A stretch of 64,000 nt of DNA, taken from positions 62,001 to 126,000 of the forward strand of contig NZ_VSFF01000001.1 in the NCBI RefSeq assembly GCF_008085905.1, written 5' to 3'. The stretch is from Actinomadura syzygii. Lineage in GTDB: Bacteria > Actinomycetota > Actinomycetes > Streptosporangiales > Streptosporangiaceae. Positions 51,753 through 59,926 of the stretch are shown here, piece after piece (positions within the stretch are counted from its first letter, which is position 1; each line of letters starts with the position of its first letter). Below the pieces are notes generated by a model, which worked only from the letters and a program-made list of their open reading frames with translations, was not told the DNA's origin and searched no databases. The position numbers and the translations under genes are program-made.

Positions 51753-52580
51753 TCACATCTGTGGGAGTTCGGTGCCCTGGGCTGCCTGGATCTCCAGCTC
51801 CGACCGCAGGCTCTCCCCCACCATCGCGATCCCGGCCTCCAGCACCTCGTTGAAGCGGATGTCGAAGTCGGCGCGGCGCAGCTCGGCGGTCGCGCGGAAC
51901 GCGGCGCGCGTCCCGCCCCACGGGTCGGCGCCCGAGCCCAGGTAGGTGAGGTCGAGGTCGACCGGACGGGTGACGCCGTTGAGGGTCAGCTCGCCGTGCA
52001 CCGTCCAGCGGTCGGGGCCCGCCGCGGTCAGGCCGGTGCCCGCGTACTCGATGTACGGGTGGACGTCGGCGTTCAGGAAGTCCGCCGAGCGCAGGTGGTC
52101 GTCGCGGATCTTGTTCCCGGTGTCGATGGACGACGCCTCGATGCGGGCCGTGACCCGCGACTCCTCGACCGGGTCGGCGATGTCGAGGCGGCCCTCGAAC
52201 ACGCCGAACCGGCCGCGCACGCTCGACAGCCCGAGGTGCCGGGCGACCGCGCCGACGCTGGAGTGCGCCGGGTCGATCGTCCACGGGCCGGGCGGCGGCA
52301 GGTCGGCGCCGCCCGCGCGGGCCAGCGTGACCCGGCCGATGTCGGCGGTCCCGGAGCTGGACGCGATCAGCGTCGCGGCGGCGGGCTGGAAGCCCTGCGC
52401 CGTGACGATCGCCGTGTAGGTGCCCGCGGGGAGCGGACCGGCGGCGAGCACGCCGTCCTCCCCGGTCCGCTCCCGCGCGACCTGGTTCCCGGCCAGGTCG
52501 GTCACCGTGACGACGGCGTGCCGCACCGCCCAGCCGTCCTTCGTCCGCACCGTGCCGCGCAGACCTCGTTCAGCGCTCAT
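51753..52580 (-). CDS. YceI-family protein with N-terminal CarboxypepD_reg repeat
   Basis: A 275-residue protein in two parts. Residues about 5-90 form one carboxypeptidase-regulatory-like (transthyretin-fold) repeat (LRGTVRTKDGWAVRHAVVTV, GPLPAGTYTAIVTAQGFQPA). Residues about 97-275 form a YceI domain, a lipocalin-like barrel that binds isoprenoids in its cavity (WTIDPAHSSVGAVARHLGLS, VRGRFGVFEGRLDIADP, FLNADVHPYIEYAGTG, VHGELTLNGVTRPVDLDL). No signal peptide is visible, although many YceI proteins are exported. It is 66 bases downstream of the exporter whose C-terminal end carries the same repeats, so the two form one operon and probably one pathway. Confidence 0.85.
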   Translation of the reverse strand: MSAERGLRGTVRTKDGWAVRHAVVTVTDLAGNQVARERTGEDGVLAAGPLPAGTYTAIVTAQGFQPAAATLIASSSGTADIGRVTLARAGGADLPPPGPWTIDPAHSSVGAVARHLGLSSVRGRFGVFEGRLDIADPVEESRVTARIEASSIDTGNKIRDDHLRSADFLNADVHPYIEYAGTGLTAAGPDRWTVHGELTLNGVTRPVDLDLTYLGSGADPWGGTRAAFRATAELRRADFDIRFNEVLEAGIAMVGESLRSELEIQAAQGTELPQM

Positions 52581-52646
52581 CGCCGATCCGCATCTCGTGT
52601 GGCCGGGCCGCCGTCGCCGGGCGGTCCGGGGAGGGGTGGTGTTCCG

Positions 52647-55196
52647 TCACTCGTCGGGGTAGCCGAGTGTCAGGTCGTGGTCGTCGAGCCCGGCGCCGGA
52701 CAGCGAGAGGCCGGTGGCGACCGGCGGGTAGCCGGACGCGATCACCGTGTACCGGCCGCCGGACAGGTCGGCGAAGGCGTACTCGCCGTCCGGGCCGGTG
52801 ATCACCAGGGCGAGGACGTTCCCGGCCGCGTCGACGAGCGTGACGCGGGCGTCCGCGACCGGGCGCCCGGAGCCGTCGCGGACGACGCCGCGGATCCGGG
52901 CGCCGGGCGGCAGCTCGACGTCCTGCCTGGTCCGGCCGCTGCCCGCGACCTCGACCGGCAGCGCGACCGGGCGGTGCGCGGCCGCGCTGACCGCGAGCGT
53001 GTAGGCGCCGGACACGACGTCCTTGAAGGCGTACCGTCCGCCCGCGTCGGTGCGCTCGGTGCCGACGACCTCGCCGCGCACGTCGGTGACGACGACCATG
53101 GCGTTGGCGATGGGTTCGCCGTCGCCGCTGCGGACCGTCCCGATGAGGCCGCCGTTCCCGGCGAGCAGGACGTCGAAGGCCACCGGACGGTCGCCGACGA
53201 CGAGCGTCGCGGCCTGCGGCTCGTGCTCGCCCGCGGCGGCGATCAGCACGTAGCTGCCGGGGCCGGGGGTGGGCAGCGCGTAGCGGCCGTCGTCCTGCGT
53301 GACGGCGCGGGCGAGCTGGTGGCCGTCCACGCCGATGAGGGTCAGCGCGGCGGACGGGACGGCCGCGCCGTCGGCGGTCCGCACCACGCCGTGCACCGGG
53401 GCGCCGCCGCTCCCGTTCGAGCCGTTGGAGCCGTTCGAGTCGCTGACGTCCAGCTTGATGGGGTTCTCCTGGACGAGGAGCTGCGCCTCCGCCGGGGACG
53501 TCCCGTTCGGCGACACCGTCGTGGCCAGCGGGGTCGCGCCGACCGTGGCGAGGGTGCCCGGACCGGCGTCCGCGGACGGCGCGGCGAGCCCCTCGGGTGC
53601 GACCGGCGCGCCGTTCTGCACCGGGTCGGGCTTGCCGCGCCCGGCGGAGCCGCGCAGCGGCAGCTCCTTCAACGCCAGCACGGCGAGAAACCCGACGATC
53701 GCGACCGGCACGCCGACCAGGAACACCGTCTCCAACGACGTGGTGAACGCGTCCTGCACGATGCCCTTGATCGGCTGGGGCAGCTTCTGGATGTCGTCCG
53801 GCGAGCCGAGTTCGCCCCCGCCGCCTCCGGACGCCTGCGGCAGCCCCGCCTTCCGGAACCCGGACGCGATCTCGTCCGCGATCCGGTTCGTCAGGATCGC
53901 CCCGAACGCGGCGACGCCCATCGCGCCGCCGAGGTTGCGGAAGAAGGAGATGCCGGACGTCGTCGACGCCAGGTCGGAGGGCGAGGCGGCGTTCTGCGCG
54001 GCGAGGATGAGGATCTGGAGCGTCAGGCCCATGCCGATGCCGAGGACGGCGAGGTCGGCCCCGATGACGAGCTTCGACGAGTCGGTGTGCAGCCGGGACA
54101 GCAGGAACAGCCCGGCCGCGACGCTCGCCAGCCCGAGCACCGGGAAGATCTTGTAGCGGCCGGTCCGGGTGACGATCTGCCCGGACCCGGTGGAGGTGAC
54201 CAGCATGCCGATGACCAGCGGCAGCGTCATCAGCCCGGACGCGGTCGGGCTCATCCCCTTGGCGATCTGGAGGTACTGCGGCATGTAGATCATCGCGCCG
54301 AACATCGCCATGCCGACGCAGATCGAGACGAACGAGGTGAGCAGGAACGTCGGGTTGCGGAACAGCCGCGGCGGCAGGATCGGGTCGCGGGCGACGCGCT
54401 CGGCGACGACCGCGAGGACGAGCAGCACGGCGGCGAGCCCGAGCAGGATGTACGTCCACTTGGAGCTCCACGCGAACTCCGTGCCGCCCATCGACAGGAC
54501 GAGCATCAGCGTGGCGGCGCTGCCGGTGATCGTGAACGCGCCGAACACGTCCACGCGGGTGTCGCGGCGCACCTTCGGCAGCTTCAGCACCCGCTGGATG
54601 ACGAGGAACGCGACCACGGCGAGCGGCACGCACACGTAGAAGCACCAGCGCCAGCCGAGGCCGTCGGCGTCCACGATGAACCCGCCGAGCAGCGGCCCGG
54701 CGACGGTCGCGACGCCGAACACGGCGCCCATGTACCCGGCGTAGCGGCCGCGCTGCCGGGGCTCGACCACGTCCCCGAGGATGACCTGCGCCAGCGCGGA
54801 CAGCCCGCCGACGCCGAGGCCCTGGAACGCGCGGGCCCCGATGAGCTGCCCGATGTTCTGCGACAGTCCGGCGGCGACCGACGCGACCACGAAGGTCAGC
54901 AGCGCCGTCTGGAACATCAGCTTGCGGCCCGCGATGTCGGAGAGCTTGCCCCAGAGCGGCGTGGACGCCGTCATGGTCAGCAGGGACGCGCTCGCCACCC
55001 AGGACAGCTTGTCCTGGCCGCCGAGGTCGCCGACGATCGTCGGCAGCGCCGTCGCGATGACCGACGTCGAGATCATCGCGGTCAGCATCGCCATCATCAG
55101 CCCGGAGAGGATCTCCAGGATCTGACGGTGCGTGTACTGCGGTCTCGCCGGTTCAGCCGTCAGCGGCCCGTCCGAGGCCACGCTCGCTTGAGCCAC
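52647..55196 (-). CDS. DHA2-family MFS exporter with C-terminal CarboxypepD_reg repeats
   Basis: An 849-residue protein. Residues about 20-510 are a 14-helix DHA2 (EmrB/QacA-type) drug exporter, with the antiporter motif ATALPTIVGDLGGQDKLSWV, the loop GKLSDIAGRKLMF and motif C region (GAVFGVATVAGPLLGGFIVD). After about 590 come three tandem carboxypeptidase-regulatory-like repeats (starting near GGAPVHGVVRTADGAAVPSA, IGTVRSGDGEPIANAMVVVT and IRGVVRDGSGRPVADARVTL). MFS pumps are about 500 residues, so the tail is an extra 260. With 14 helices the tail should lie in the cytoplasm. It is divergent from the TetR gene and upstream of the YceI gene. Confidence 0.9.
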   Translation of the reverse strand: MAQASVASDGPLTAEPARPQYTHRQILEILSGLMMAMLTAMISTSVIATALPTIVGDLGGQDKLSWVASASLLTMTASTPLWGKLSDIAGRKLMFQTALLTFVVASVAAGLSQNIGQLIGARAFQGLGVGGLSALAQVILGDVVEPRQRGRYAGYMGAVFGVATVAGPLLGGFIVDADGLGWRWCFYVCVPLAVVAFLVIQRVLKLPKVRRDTRVDVFGAFTITGSAATLMLVLSMGGTEFAWSSKWTYILLGLAAVLLVLAVVAERVARDPILPPRLFRNPTFLLTSFVSICVGMAMFGAMIYMPQYLQIAKGMSPTASGLMTLPLVIGMLVTSTGSGQIVTRTGRYKIFPVLGLASVAAGLFLLSRLHTDSSKLVIGADLAVLGIGMGLTLQILILAAQNAASPSDLASTTSGISFFRNLGGAMGVAAFGAILTNRIADEIASGFRKAGLPQASGGGGGELGSPDDIQKLPQPIKGIVQDAFTTSLETVFLVGVPVAIVGFLAVLALKELPLRGSAGRGKPDPVQNGAPVAPEGLAAPSADAGPGTLATVGATPLATTVSPNGTSPAEAQLLVQENPIKLDVSDSNGSNGSNGSGGAPVHGVVRTADGAAVPSAALTLIGVDGHQLARAVTQDDGRYALPTPGPGSYVLIAAAGEHEPQAATLVVGDRPVAFDVLLAGNGGLIGTVRSGDGEPIANAMVVVTDVRGEVVGTERTDAGGRYAFKDVVSGAYTLAVSAAAHRPVALPVEVAGSGRTRQDVELPPGARIRGVVRDGSGRPVADARVTLVDAAGNVLALVITGPDGEYAFADLSGGRYTVIASGYPPVATGLSLSGAGLDDHDLTLGYPDE

Positions 55197-55252
55197 CCTG
55201 CCCCCATGCTGCGATTACCCAGTTGATTACCTGTGCTCTGCATGTATCTTAT

Positions 55253-55268
55253 GTAGACGCATGTTTAC
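55253..55268. promoter_or_regulatory. TetR operator candidate between MFS and tetR
   Basis: GTAGAC and GTTTAC form near-perfect inverted arms (one mismatch) around GCAT, in the 102-base divergent promoter region. Three direct ATGTW-type repeats with about 10-base spacing (55242, 55251, 55261) overlap it. A local TetR repressor binding here would control both genes. Confidence 0.55.
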
Positions 55269-55298
55269 TTGCAACTCGTTGGATAATGGTCACCCGAT

Positions 55299-55928
55299 GT
55301 GACCGACTACCCGGGGATCGTGATGCGGGTCGAGAACCAGACCGCCGACGAGGCAGACCAGCGGCCGAAACGCGACCGCGAGGCCACCCGCCGCCGGATC
55401 CTCGACGCCGCCCGCGACCTGTTCGGCGAGCACGGGTACGACGGCGTCACCGTCCGGATGATCGCGGCCCGCGCGGAGGCGAACACGGCGCTCGTGCACC
55501 GCTACTTCGGCTCGAAGCCGGCGCTGTTCGGCGAGGTCCTCGCCGGGGAGTCGGCGCTGCGCGGAGTGATCGCGGGCGACGCGGCGGGGCTGCCGCGGCG
55601 GCTCGCCGAGCACTTCGTCCGGCACATCGACCAGCGCCAGGTCACCGCCGTGTCCCGGATGCTGGACCGGTCGGCCGGGCATCCCGAGGTGAAGAAGATC
55701 CTGCTCCGGTACCTGGAGGACGTGGTCGTCCAGCCGATCGTCGCCCAGTTGGACGGCCCCGACGCCCGCGCCCGCGCGCTGCTCGCGTCCACGATCATCA
55801 TGGGCGGCGGGCCGATCCGGCGGCTGCTCGGCACCGACGACCTCCACGACGTCGACCCGGGCGAGCTCATCGACCGGGTGACCGCGATGTTCACCGCCGC
55901 GCTCGCCCCGCGCTCCGGGTCGCGGTGA
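55299..55928 (+). CDS. TetR-family regulator
   Basis: A 209-residue TetR regulator. The DNA-binding domain lies at about 25-75 (RDREATRRRILDAARDLFGE, GYDGVTVRMIAARAEANTAL, VHRYFGSKPALFGEVL). The remaining helical domain has the 'TetR C-terminal domain' plan (ESALRGVIAGDAAGLPRRLA). The start may be the GTG at 55299, the GTG at 55320 or the ATG at 55323, the last close to GGGGATC. It is divergent from the DHA2 exporter, the usual arrangement for a repressor of a drug pump. Confidence 0.93.
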   Translation: MTDYPGIVMRVENQTADEADQRPKRDREATRRRILDAARDLFGEHGYDGVTVRMIAARAEANTALVHRYFGSKPALFGEVLAGESALRGVIAGDAAGLPRRLAEHFVRHIDQRQVTAVSRMLDRSAGHPEVKKILLRYLEDVVVQPIVAQLDGPDARARALLASTIIMGGGPIRRLLGTDDLHDVDPGELIDRVTAMFTAALAPRSGSR

Positions 55929-55982
55929 GGACCGGCTCAGCGGCCGGACGGCCCGCCGGGCGCCCCGCATAGGCTGATCTTC

Positions 55983-58442
55983 ATGAGGCCGGGGGGCGCG
56001 CTCCGCGCGCGATGGGGCAGGACGGGACGGTCCGCGCGCTGGGCCGCCGCCGGGACGGCGGTCGCGCTCGCCGCCGGAGCCGTCGCGTGGGGCGTCGCCG
56101 CGGGCGGCGCGCCGCGCGTCCGCACCCTCGACCAGCGCATCGCGGTCGTGGACGGCCCGCACGACGACCAGCGGGTCTCGCTCGACACGACGTTCTACAA
56201 GCCGGTCGGCGGCCGCCGGGCCCCGGCGGTCCTGCTCGGGCACGGCTTCGGCGGCAGCAAGGCCGACGTCGACCGCCAGGCCCGCGACCTCGCCCGCGCG
56301 GGCTACGCCGTCCTCGCCTGGTCGGCGCGCGGTTTCGGACGCTCCACCGGCGAGATCGCGCTCGACTCCCCCGACTACGAGGTCAAGGACACCCGGCAGC
56401 TCGTCGACTGGCTCGCGCGGCGTCCCGAGGTCCGGCTGGACGCGCCCGGCGACCCCCGGCTCGGCATCGCGGGCGCGTCCTACGGCGGCGCGATCGCGCT
56501 GCTCACCGCCGCCTACGACCGACGCGTCGACGCCATCGCCCCGATGATCACCTGGAACGATCTCGCGGACGCGCTGTTCCCGGACGCCGCCGCCGCGAAC
56601 CCCTCGAACGGCGTGTTCAAGAAGCTGTGGGCGGGCCTGTTCTTCACCAGCGGCGCCGGGCGGACGGCCTGCGGACGCTTCCTGCCGTCCCTCTGCGCGA
56701 TGTACCAGGAGATCGCGGAGAAGGGACGGCCCACCGACGCGGCGATCGCGACGCTGCGCCGGTCGAGCCCCTCGACCGTCGCCGACCGGATCAAGGTGCC
56801 GACGCTGCTCGTCCAAGGGCAGGCCGACTCGCTGTTCCCGCTCGACCACGCCGACGCCACCGCCCGCGCGATCGCCCGGAACGGCGCGCCGGTGTCGGTG
56901 GTCTGGTACCAGGGCGGGCACGACGGCGGCGACCCCGAGTCCGACCGGATCGACGACCTGGTTCTCGGCTTCTTCGACGCGCGGCTGAAGGGGGCGGACG
57001 GGGCGGCGCCGCGCTTCATGGTGACTCGGGCGGGCGGGCTCGACTCGTCCACCCAGCGGGTCGTGGTGGACGAGGCGACGTCCCGGACGTATCCGGGCCT
57101 GTCCAACGACCGGCAGCCGCTGGCGCTGAGCGGCGGCCCGCAGACGATCTACAACCCGCCGGGCGGGTCGCCCACCGCGATCTCCGCGCTGCCGGGGCTC
57201 GGCGCTTTGAGTTCGCTCGGCGGCGGGCTCGGAGGGGGACGGCTGGCGGCCGAGCAGCCCGGACAGTTCGCGGCGTTCGACACGGCGCCGCTGGCGCGTC
57301 CGCTCCAGTTGACGGGCGCGGCCAGCGTCACGCTGCGGACGGACGGCGACGGCCCCCTGTTCGCCAAGCTCTACGACGTCGCGCCGGGCGGCGGCACGAC
57401 GCTGGCGCGGCGGCTGGCCGCGCCGTTCCGGGCGTCCGGCGGGCAGGTCACGGTGGAACTGCCCGCGATGGACTACCACTTCGACCAGGGGCACCGGGTG
57501 CGGCTGGTCATCGCCACGACCGACATGGGTTTCGCCACTCCGGCGAAGCCCGCGTCGTACAACGTGCGGGTGGTGTCGCCGTTGAGCGTTCCGACTGTTC
57601 CGTCGTTGAAGGCGGCACCGACTCCTATACCTGGTTGGGTGTGGGGGCTTCCGTTGGTCGCTGTTGCGTTGGCGCTTGCCATCGTCCTGCCGGGACGGCT
57701 CCGGCGCGGGCCCGAAGAGGACAGCGACGTCCCGCTGGAGATAGTCGGGCTTACGAAGGCGTACAAGAACGGTCACCTTGCCGTGGCCGACCTGTCTTTC
57801 CGCGTCGAGAAGGGGCAGGTGCTCGGTCTCCTTGGGCCGAATGGTGCTGGGAAGACGACGACGCTGAGGATGCTCATGGGGCTCATCCACCCCGACTCGG
57901 GTGAGATCCGCATCTTCGGTCATCGCGTGTATCCGGGAGCGGCCGTCCTGGCGCGGCTGGGTTCGTTCGTCGAGGGGCCTGGATTCCTGCCCCACCTCAC
58001 CGGTCGCGACAACCTGGACCTCTACTGGCGCGCCACCGGCCGTCCCTCGGACGAAGCCCACCTGGACGAGGCGTTGCAGATAGCCGACCTGGGATCGGCC
58101 CTGGATCGTCCTGTCCGGACGTACTCGCAGGGGATGCGGCAGCGTCTCGCCATCGCGCAGGCCATGCTCGGACTGCCGGACCTCCTCGTCCTGGACGAAC
58201 CCACCAACGGACTCGACCCGCCGCAGATCCGCGAGATGCGGGAGGTGCTCGTCCGCTACGCCGCGGCCGGACGAACGGTCATCGTCTCCAGCCACCTCCT
58301 CGCCGAGGTCGAGCAGACCTGCACCCACGCGGTCGTGATGGCCCGCGGCCGCCGCGTCGCCGCGGGCCCGGTCGCCGAGATCACCGGCGCCGGACGAAGG
58401 CTTGAGGACGCTTTCTTGGAAATCATCGGAGAGAGCTCATGA
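55983..58442 (+). CDS. S15-type hydrolase fused to ABC ATPase
   Basis: An 819-residue fusion. An N-terminal signal anchor (about 20-42) is followed by an alpha/beta hydrolase of the X-Pro dipeptidyl-peptidase (S15) type: lid and oxyanion region VLLGHGFGGSKADVDR, nucleophile GASYGGAIALLTAA, acid VQGQADSLFPL and base YQGGHDGG, then a beta-sandwich domain (about 430-545). One membrane helix (about 552-575, PGWVWGLPLVAVALALAIVL) leads to a cytoplasmic ABC ATPase: Walker A GLLGPNGAGKTTTL, signature TYSQGMRQRLAIAQ, Walker B LLVLDEPTNGLDPP and ending IIGESS. So the hydrolase sits outside and the ATPase inside. The next gene is the permease, overlapping by four bases. Confidence 0.9.
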   Translation: MRPGGALRARWGRTGRSARWAAAGTAVALAAGAVAWGVAAGGAPRVRTLDQRIAVVDGPHDDQRVSLDTTFYKPVGGRRAPAVLLGHGFGGSKADVDRQARDLARAGYAVLAWSARGFGRSTGEIALDSPDYEVKDTRQLVDWLARRPEVRLDAPGDPRLGIAGASYGGAIALLTAAYDRRVDAIAPMITWNDLADALFPDAAAANPSNGVFKKLWAGLFFTSGAGRTACGRFLPSLCAMYQEIAEKGRPTDAAIATLRRSSPSTVADRIKVPTLLVQGQADSLFPLDHADATARAIARNGAPVSVVWYQGGHDGGDPESDRIDDLVLGFFDARLKGADGAAPRFMVTRAGGLDSSTQRVVVDEATSRTYPGLSNDRQPLALSGGPQTIYNPPGGSPTAISALPGLGALSSLGGGLGGGRLAAEQPGQFAAFDTAPLARPLQLTGAASVTLRTDGDGPLFAKLYDVAPGGGTTLARRLAAPFRASGGQVTVELPAMDYHFDQGHRVRLVIATTDMGFATPAKPASYNVRVVSPLSVPTVPSLKAAPTPIPGWVWGLPLVAVALALAIVLPGRLRRGPEEDSDVPLEIVGLTKAYKNGHLAVADLSFRVEKGQVLGLLGPNGAGKTTTLRMLMGLIHPDSGEIRIFGHRVYPGAAVLARLGSFVEGPGFLPHLTGRDNLDLYWRATGRPSDEAHLDEALQIADLGSALDRPVRTYSQGMRQRLAIAQAMLGLPDLLVLDEPTNGLDPPQIREMREVLVRYAAAGRTVIVSSHLLAEVEQTCTHAVVMARGRRVAAGPVAEITGAGRRLEDAFLEIIGESS

Positions 58443-59269
58443 GCGTCTATGACGTGCGGCGGACGTTGCCGTTGCGGGTGGAGGCGGTGCGGCAGTTCCG
58501 GCGGCGGCGGACGCTCGTCGCGTTCGGGATCCTGCTCGTCCTGCCGTGGGTCCTGGTCGCCGCGTTCAAGCTCGGCGGCGACCCGAGCCGCGACGGCGTC
58601 CCCGGGCTGGTGGACGTCGCGACGGCCGGGGCGCTGAACTTCGCGCTGTTCGCCCTGTTCGTCTCGACCGGGTTCCTGCTCGTCGTCGCCGTCGCGCTGT
58701 TCTGCGGCGACACCGTGGCGAGCGAGGCGGGCTGGTCGTCGCTGCGGTACCTGCTCGCCGCGCCCGTGCCGCGCGCCCGGCTGCTCCGCCAGAAGCTGAT
58801 CGTCGCGCTGTCCTACGCGGTGCTCGCCGTGGTCAGCCTGCCGCTGATGTCGCTGGTCGCGGGCACGGCGGGGTTCGGCTGGGACGAGGTCCACCTGCCC
58901 ACCGGCGGGACGGTCCCGGTGGACACCGCGCTCGGCCGGATGGCGATCGTCGTCGGCTACGCGCTCGTCTCCCAGCTCGTCGTCGCGGCGCTCGCGTTCC
59001 TGCTGTCGGTCACCACCGACTCGCCGCTCGGCGCGGTCGGCGGCGCGGTCGGGCTCGTCATCGTCAGCAACATCCTGGACGCGGTCACCGCGCTCGGCTC
59101 GGCGCGCGACTTCCTCCCCACCCACTGGATGTACGCGTGGATGGACGTCCTCCAGCCCGAGGTCCAATGGACGGGCATGGCGAAGGGCGCGGCCGTCTCG
59201 ATCTCCTATGCCGCGGTGCTTTTCGCCCTGGCGTTCCGCCGGTTCCGGACGCGCGACATCGTTTCCTGA
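58439..59269 (+). CDS. ABC-2 type permease
   Basis: A 276-residue membrane protein with about six helices, of the ABC-2 exporter type. It begins with a basic cytoplasmic stretch (RRTLPLRVEAVRQFRRRRTL) and the first helix near 29-48. The central AGWSSLRYLLAAPVPRARLL is a typical coupling-helix region. The ATG overlaps the stop of the hydrolase-ATPase gene by four bases (ATGA), so the two make one transporter. The likely role is export of a peptide or small molecule, with the external hydrolase processing the exported or surrounding substrate. Confidence 0.88.
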   Translation: MSVYDVRRTLPLRVEAVRQFRRRRTLVAFGILLVLPWVLVAAFKLGGDPSRDGVPGLVDVATAGALNFALFALFVSTGFLLVVAVALFCGDTVASEAGWSSLRYLLAAPVPRARLLRQKLIVALSYAVLAVVSLPLMSLVAGTAGFGWDEVHLPTGGTVPVDTALGRMAIVVGYALVSQLVVAALAFLLSVTTDSPLGAVGGAVGLVIVSNILDAVTALGSARDFLPTHWMYAWMDVLQPEVQWTGMAKGAAVSISYAAVLFALAFRRFRTRDIVS

Positions 59270-59434
59270 GAGCGAATTCCGGATGTTTCCGGTCACGGAC
59301 CGTCCGCGAAAATCGGTCGAACCGGCAGACGAAGTCGCATAAGCTCTGCGAACCTCACACACGGCGAGCGCGTCCTACGAACAGAAGCGCGCACCAGGCG
59401 CGCTCGACGATTGAATCCCGCCCCTCGGGGGGAG

Positions 59435-59539
59435 ATGATCACCATGGCACGGCAGCAGCTCATCAAACGCCCGCGGCCCCCACGTCAACCGAGCCCGCCC
59501 GACCTGCGGACCCCTTCGGGCCGCCTCTTGCCGTACTGA
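59435..59539 (+). CDS. Possible small basic peptide
   Basis: A 34-codon frame (MITMARQQLIKRPRPPRQPS, then PPDLRTPSGRLLPY) behind a GGGGGGAG site; the second ATG at 59444 has better spacing. It could be translated, but nothing in its composition or context supports a function. The other frame across the same bases is equally open. Weak. Confidence 0.25.
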   Translation: MITMARQQLIKRPRPPRQPSPPDLRTPSGRLLPY

Positions 59540-59545
59540 CCGCTT

Positions 59546-59923
59546 TCAGCGGGCGGCGCGCGCCAGGAACCGTTCCCGGTCGACCACCACCCGCTCGATC
59601 ACCCCGGTGCCCACGACCGTTCCGCGCTCGTCCGTGGCGGTGAACCCGAAGACGAGCCGGGGCCCGTCCACCTCACGGAGTTCGGCCTCGACGGTCACGT
59701 GGGCGCCGACCGGACTGGCCGCACGGTGCTCCAGTTCGACGCGCGTCCCGACCGACGTCTTGTCCTCGCCCAGGAACGGCCGGACGGTCTTCACCGTCGC
59801 CTCCTCGGCGAGCGCGAGAAGGCGCGGCGTGGCGAGCACGGGAACGTCGCCACTGCCCGCGCTGACGGCCGTGTCCTCCTCCTCGACCAGCAGGGACGTC
59901 TCCGCTCGCACACCCGGCTCCAC
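59546..59923 (-). CDS. FlK-like hot-dog thioesterase
   Basis: A 125-residue hot-dog protein of the fluoroacetyl-CoA thioesterase (FlK)-like family. Family catalytic residues are visible: Thr and Glu in VLATPRLLALAEEAT and His in VELEHRAASPVGAHV, with SVGTRVELEH typical of the group. The first roughly 22 residues vary. The GTG at 59923 lies 3 bases after the stop of the MTHFR-like gene, so the two are coupled. FlK hydrolyses fluoroacetyl-CoA, but most relatives have other or unknown acyl-CoA substrates, and no fluorine gene is near. Confidence 0.8.
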   Translation of the reverse strand: MEPGVRAETSLLVEEEDTAVSAGSGDVPVLATPRLLALAEEATVKTVRPFLGEDKTSVGTRVELEHRAASPVGAHVTVEAELREVDGPRLVFGFTATDERGTVVGTGVIERVVVDRERFLARAAR

Positions 59924-59926
59924 GCC

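Noticed and set aside
55290..58328. A 1012-codon open frame on the minus strand
   Set aside because: It lies opposite the TetR and hydrolase-ABC genes, which have clear domains. Long antisense frames are expected at this GC content, and its product is Arg/Gly/Val-rich without motifs.
59546..59923. Fluoroacetate resistance from the FlK-like gene
   Set aside because: The family resemblance is general and no fluorinase or fluoride gene is near, so a specific fluoroacetyl-CoA role is not supported.
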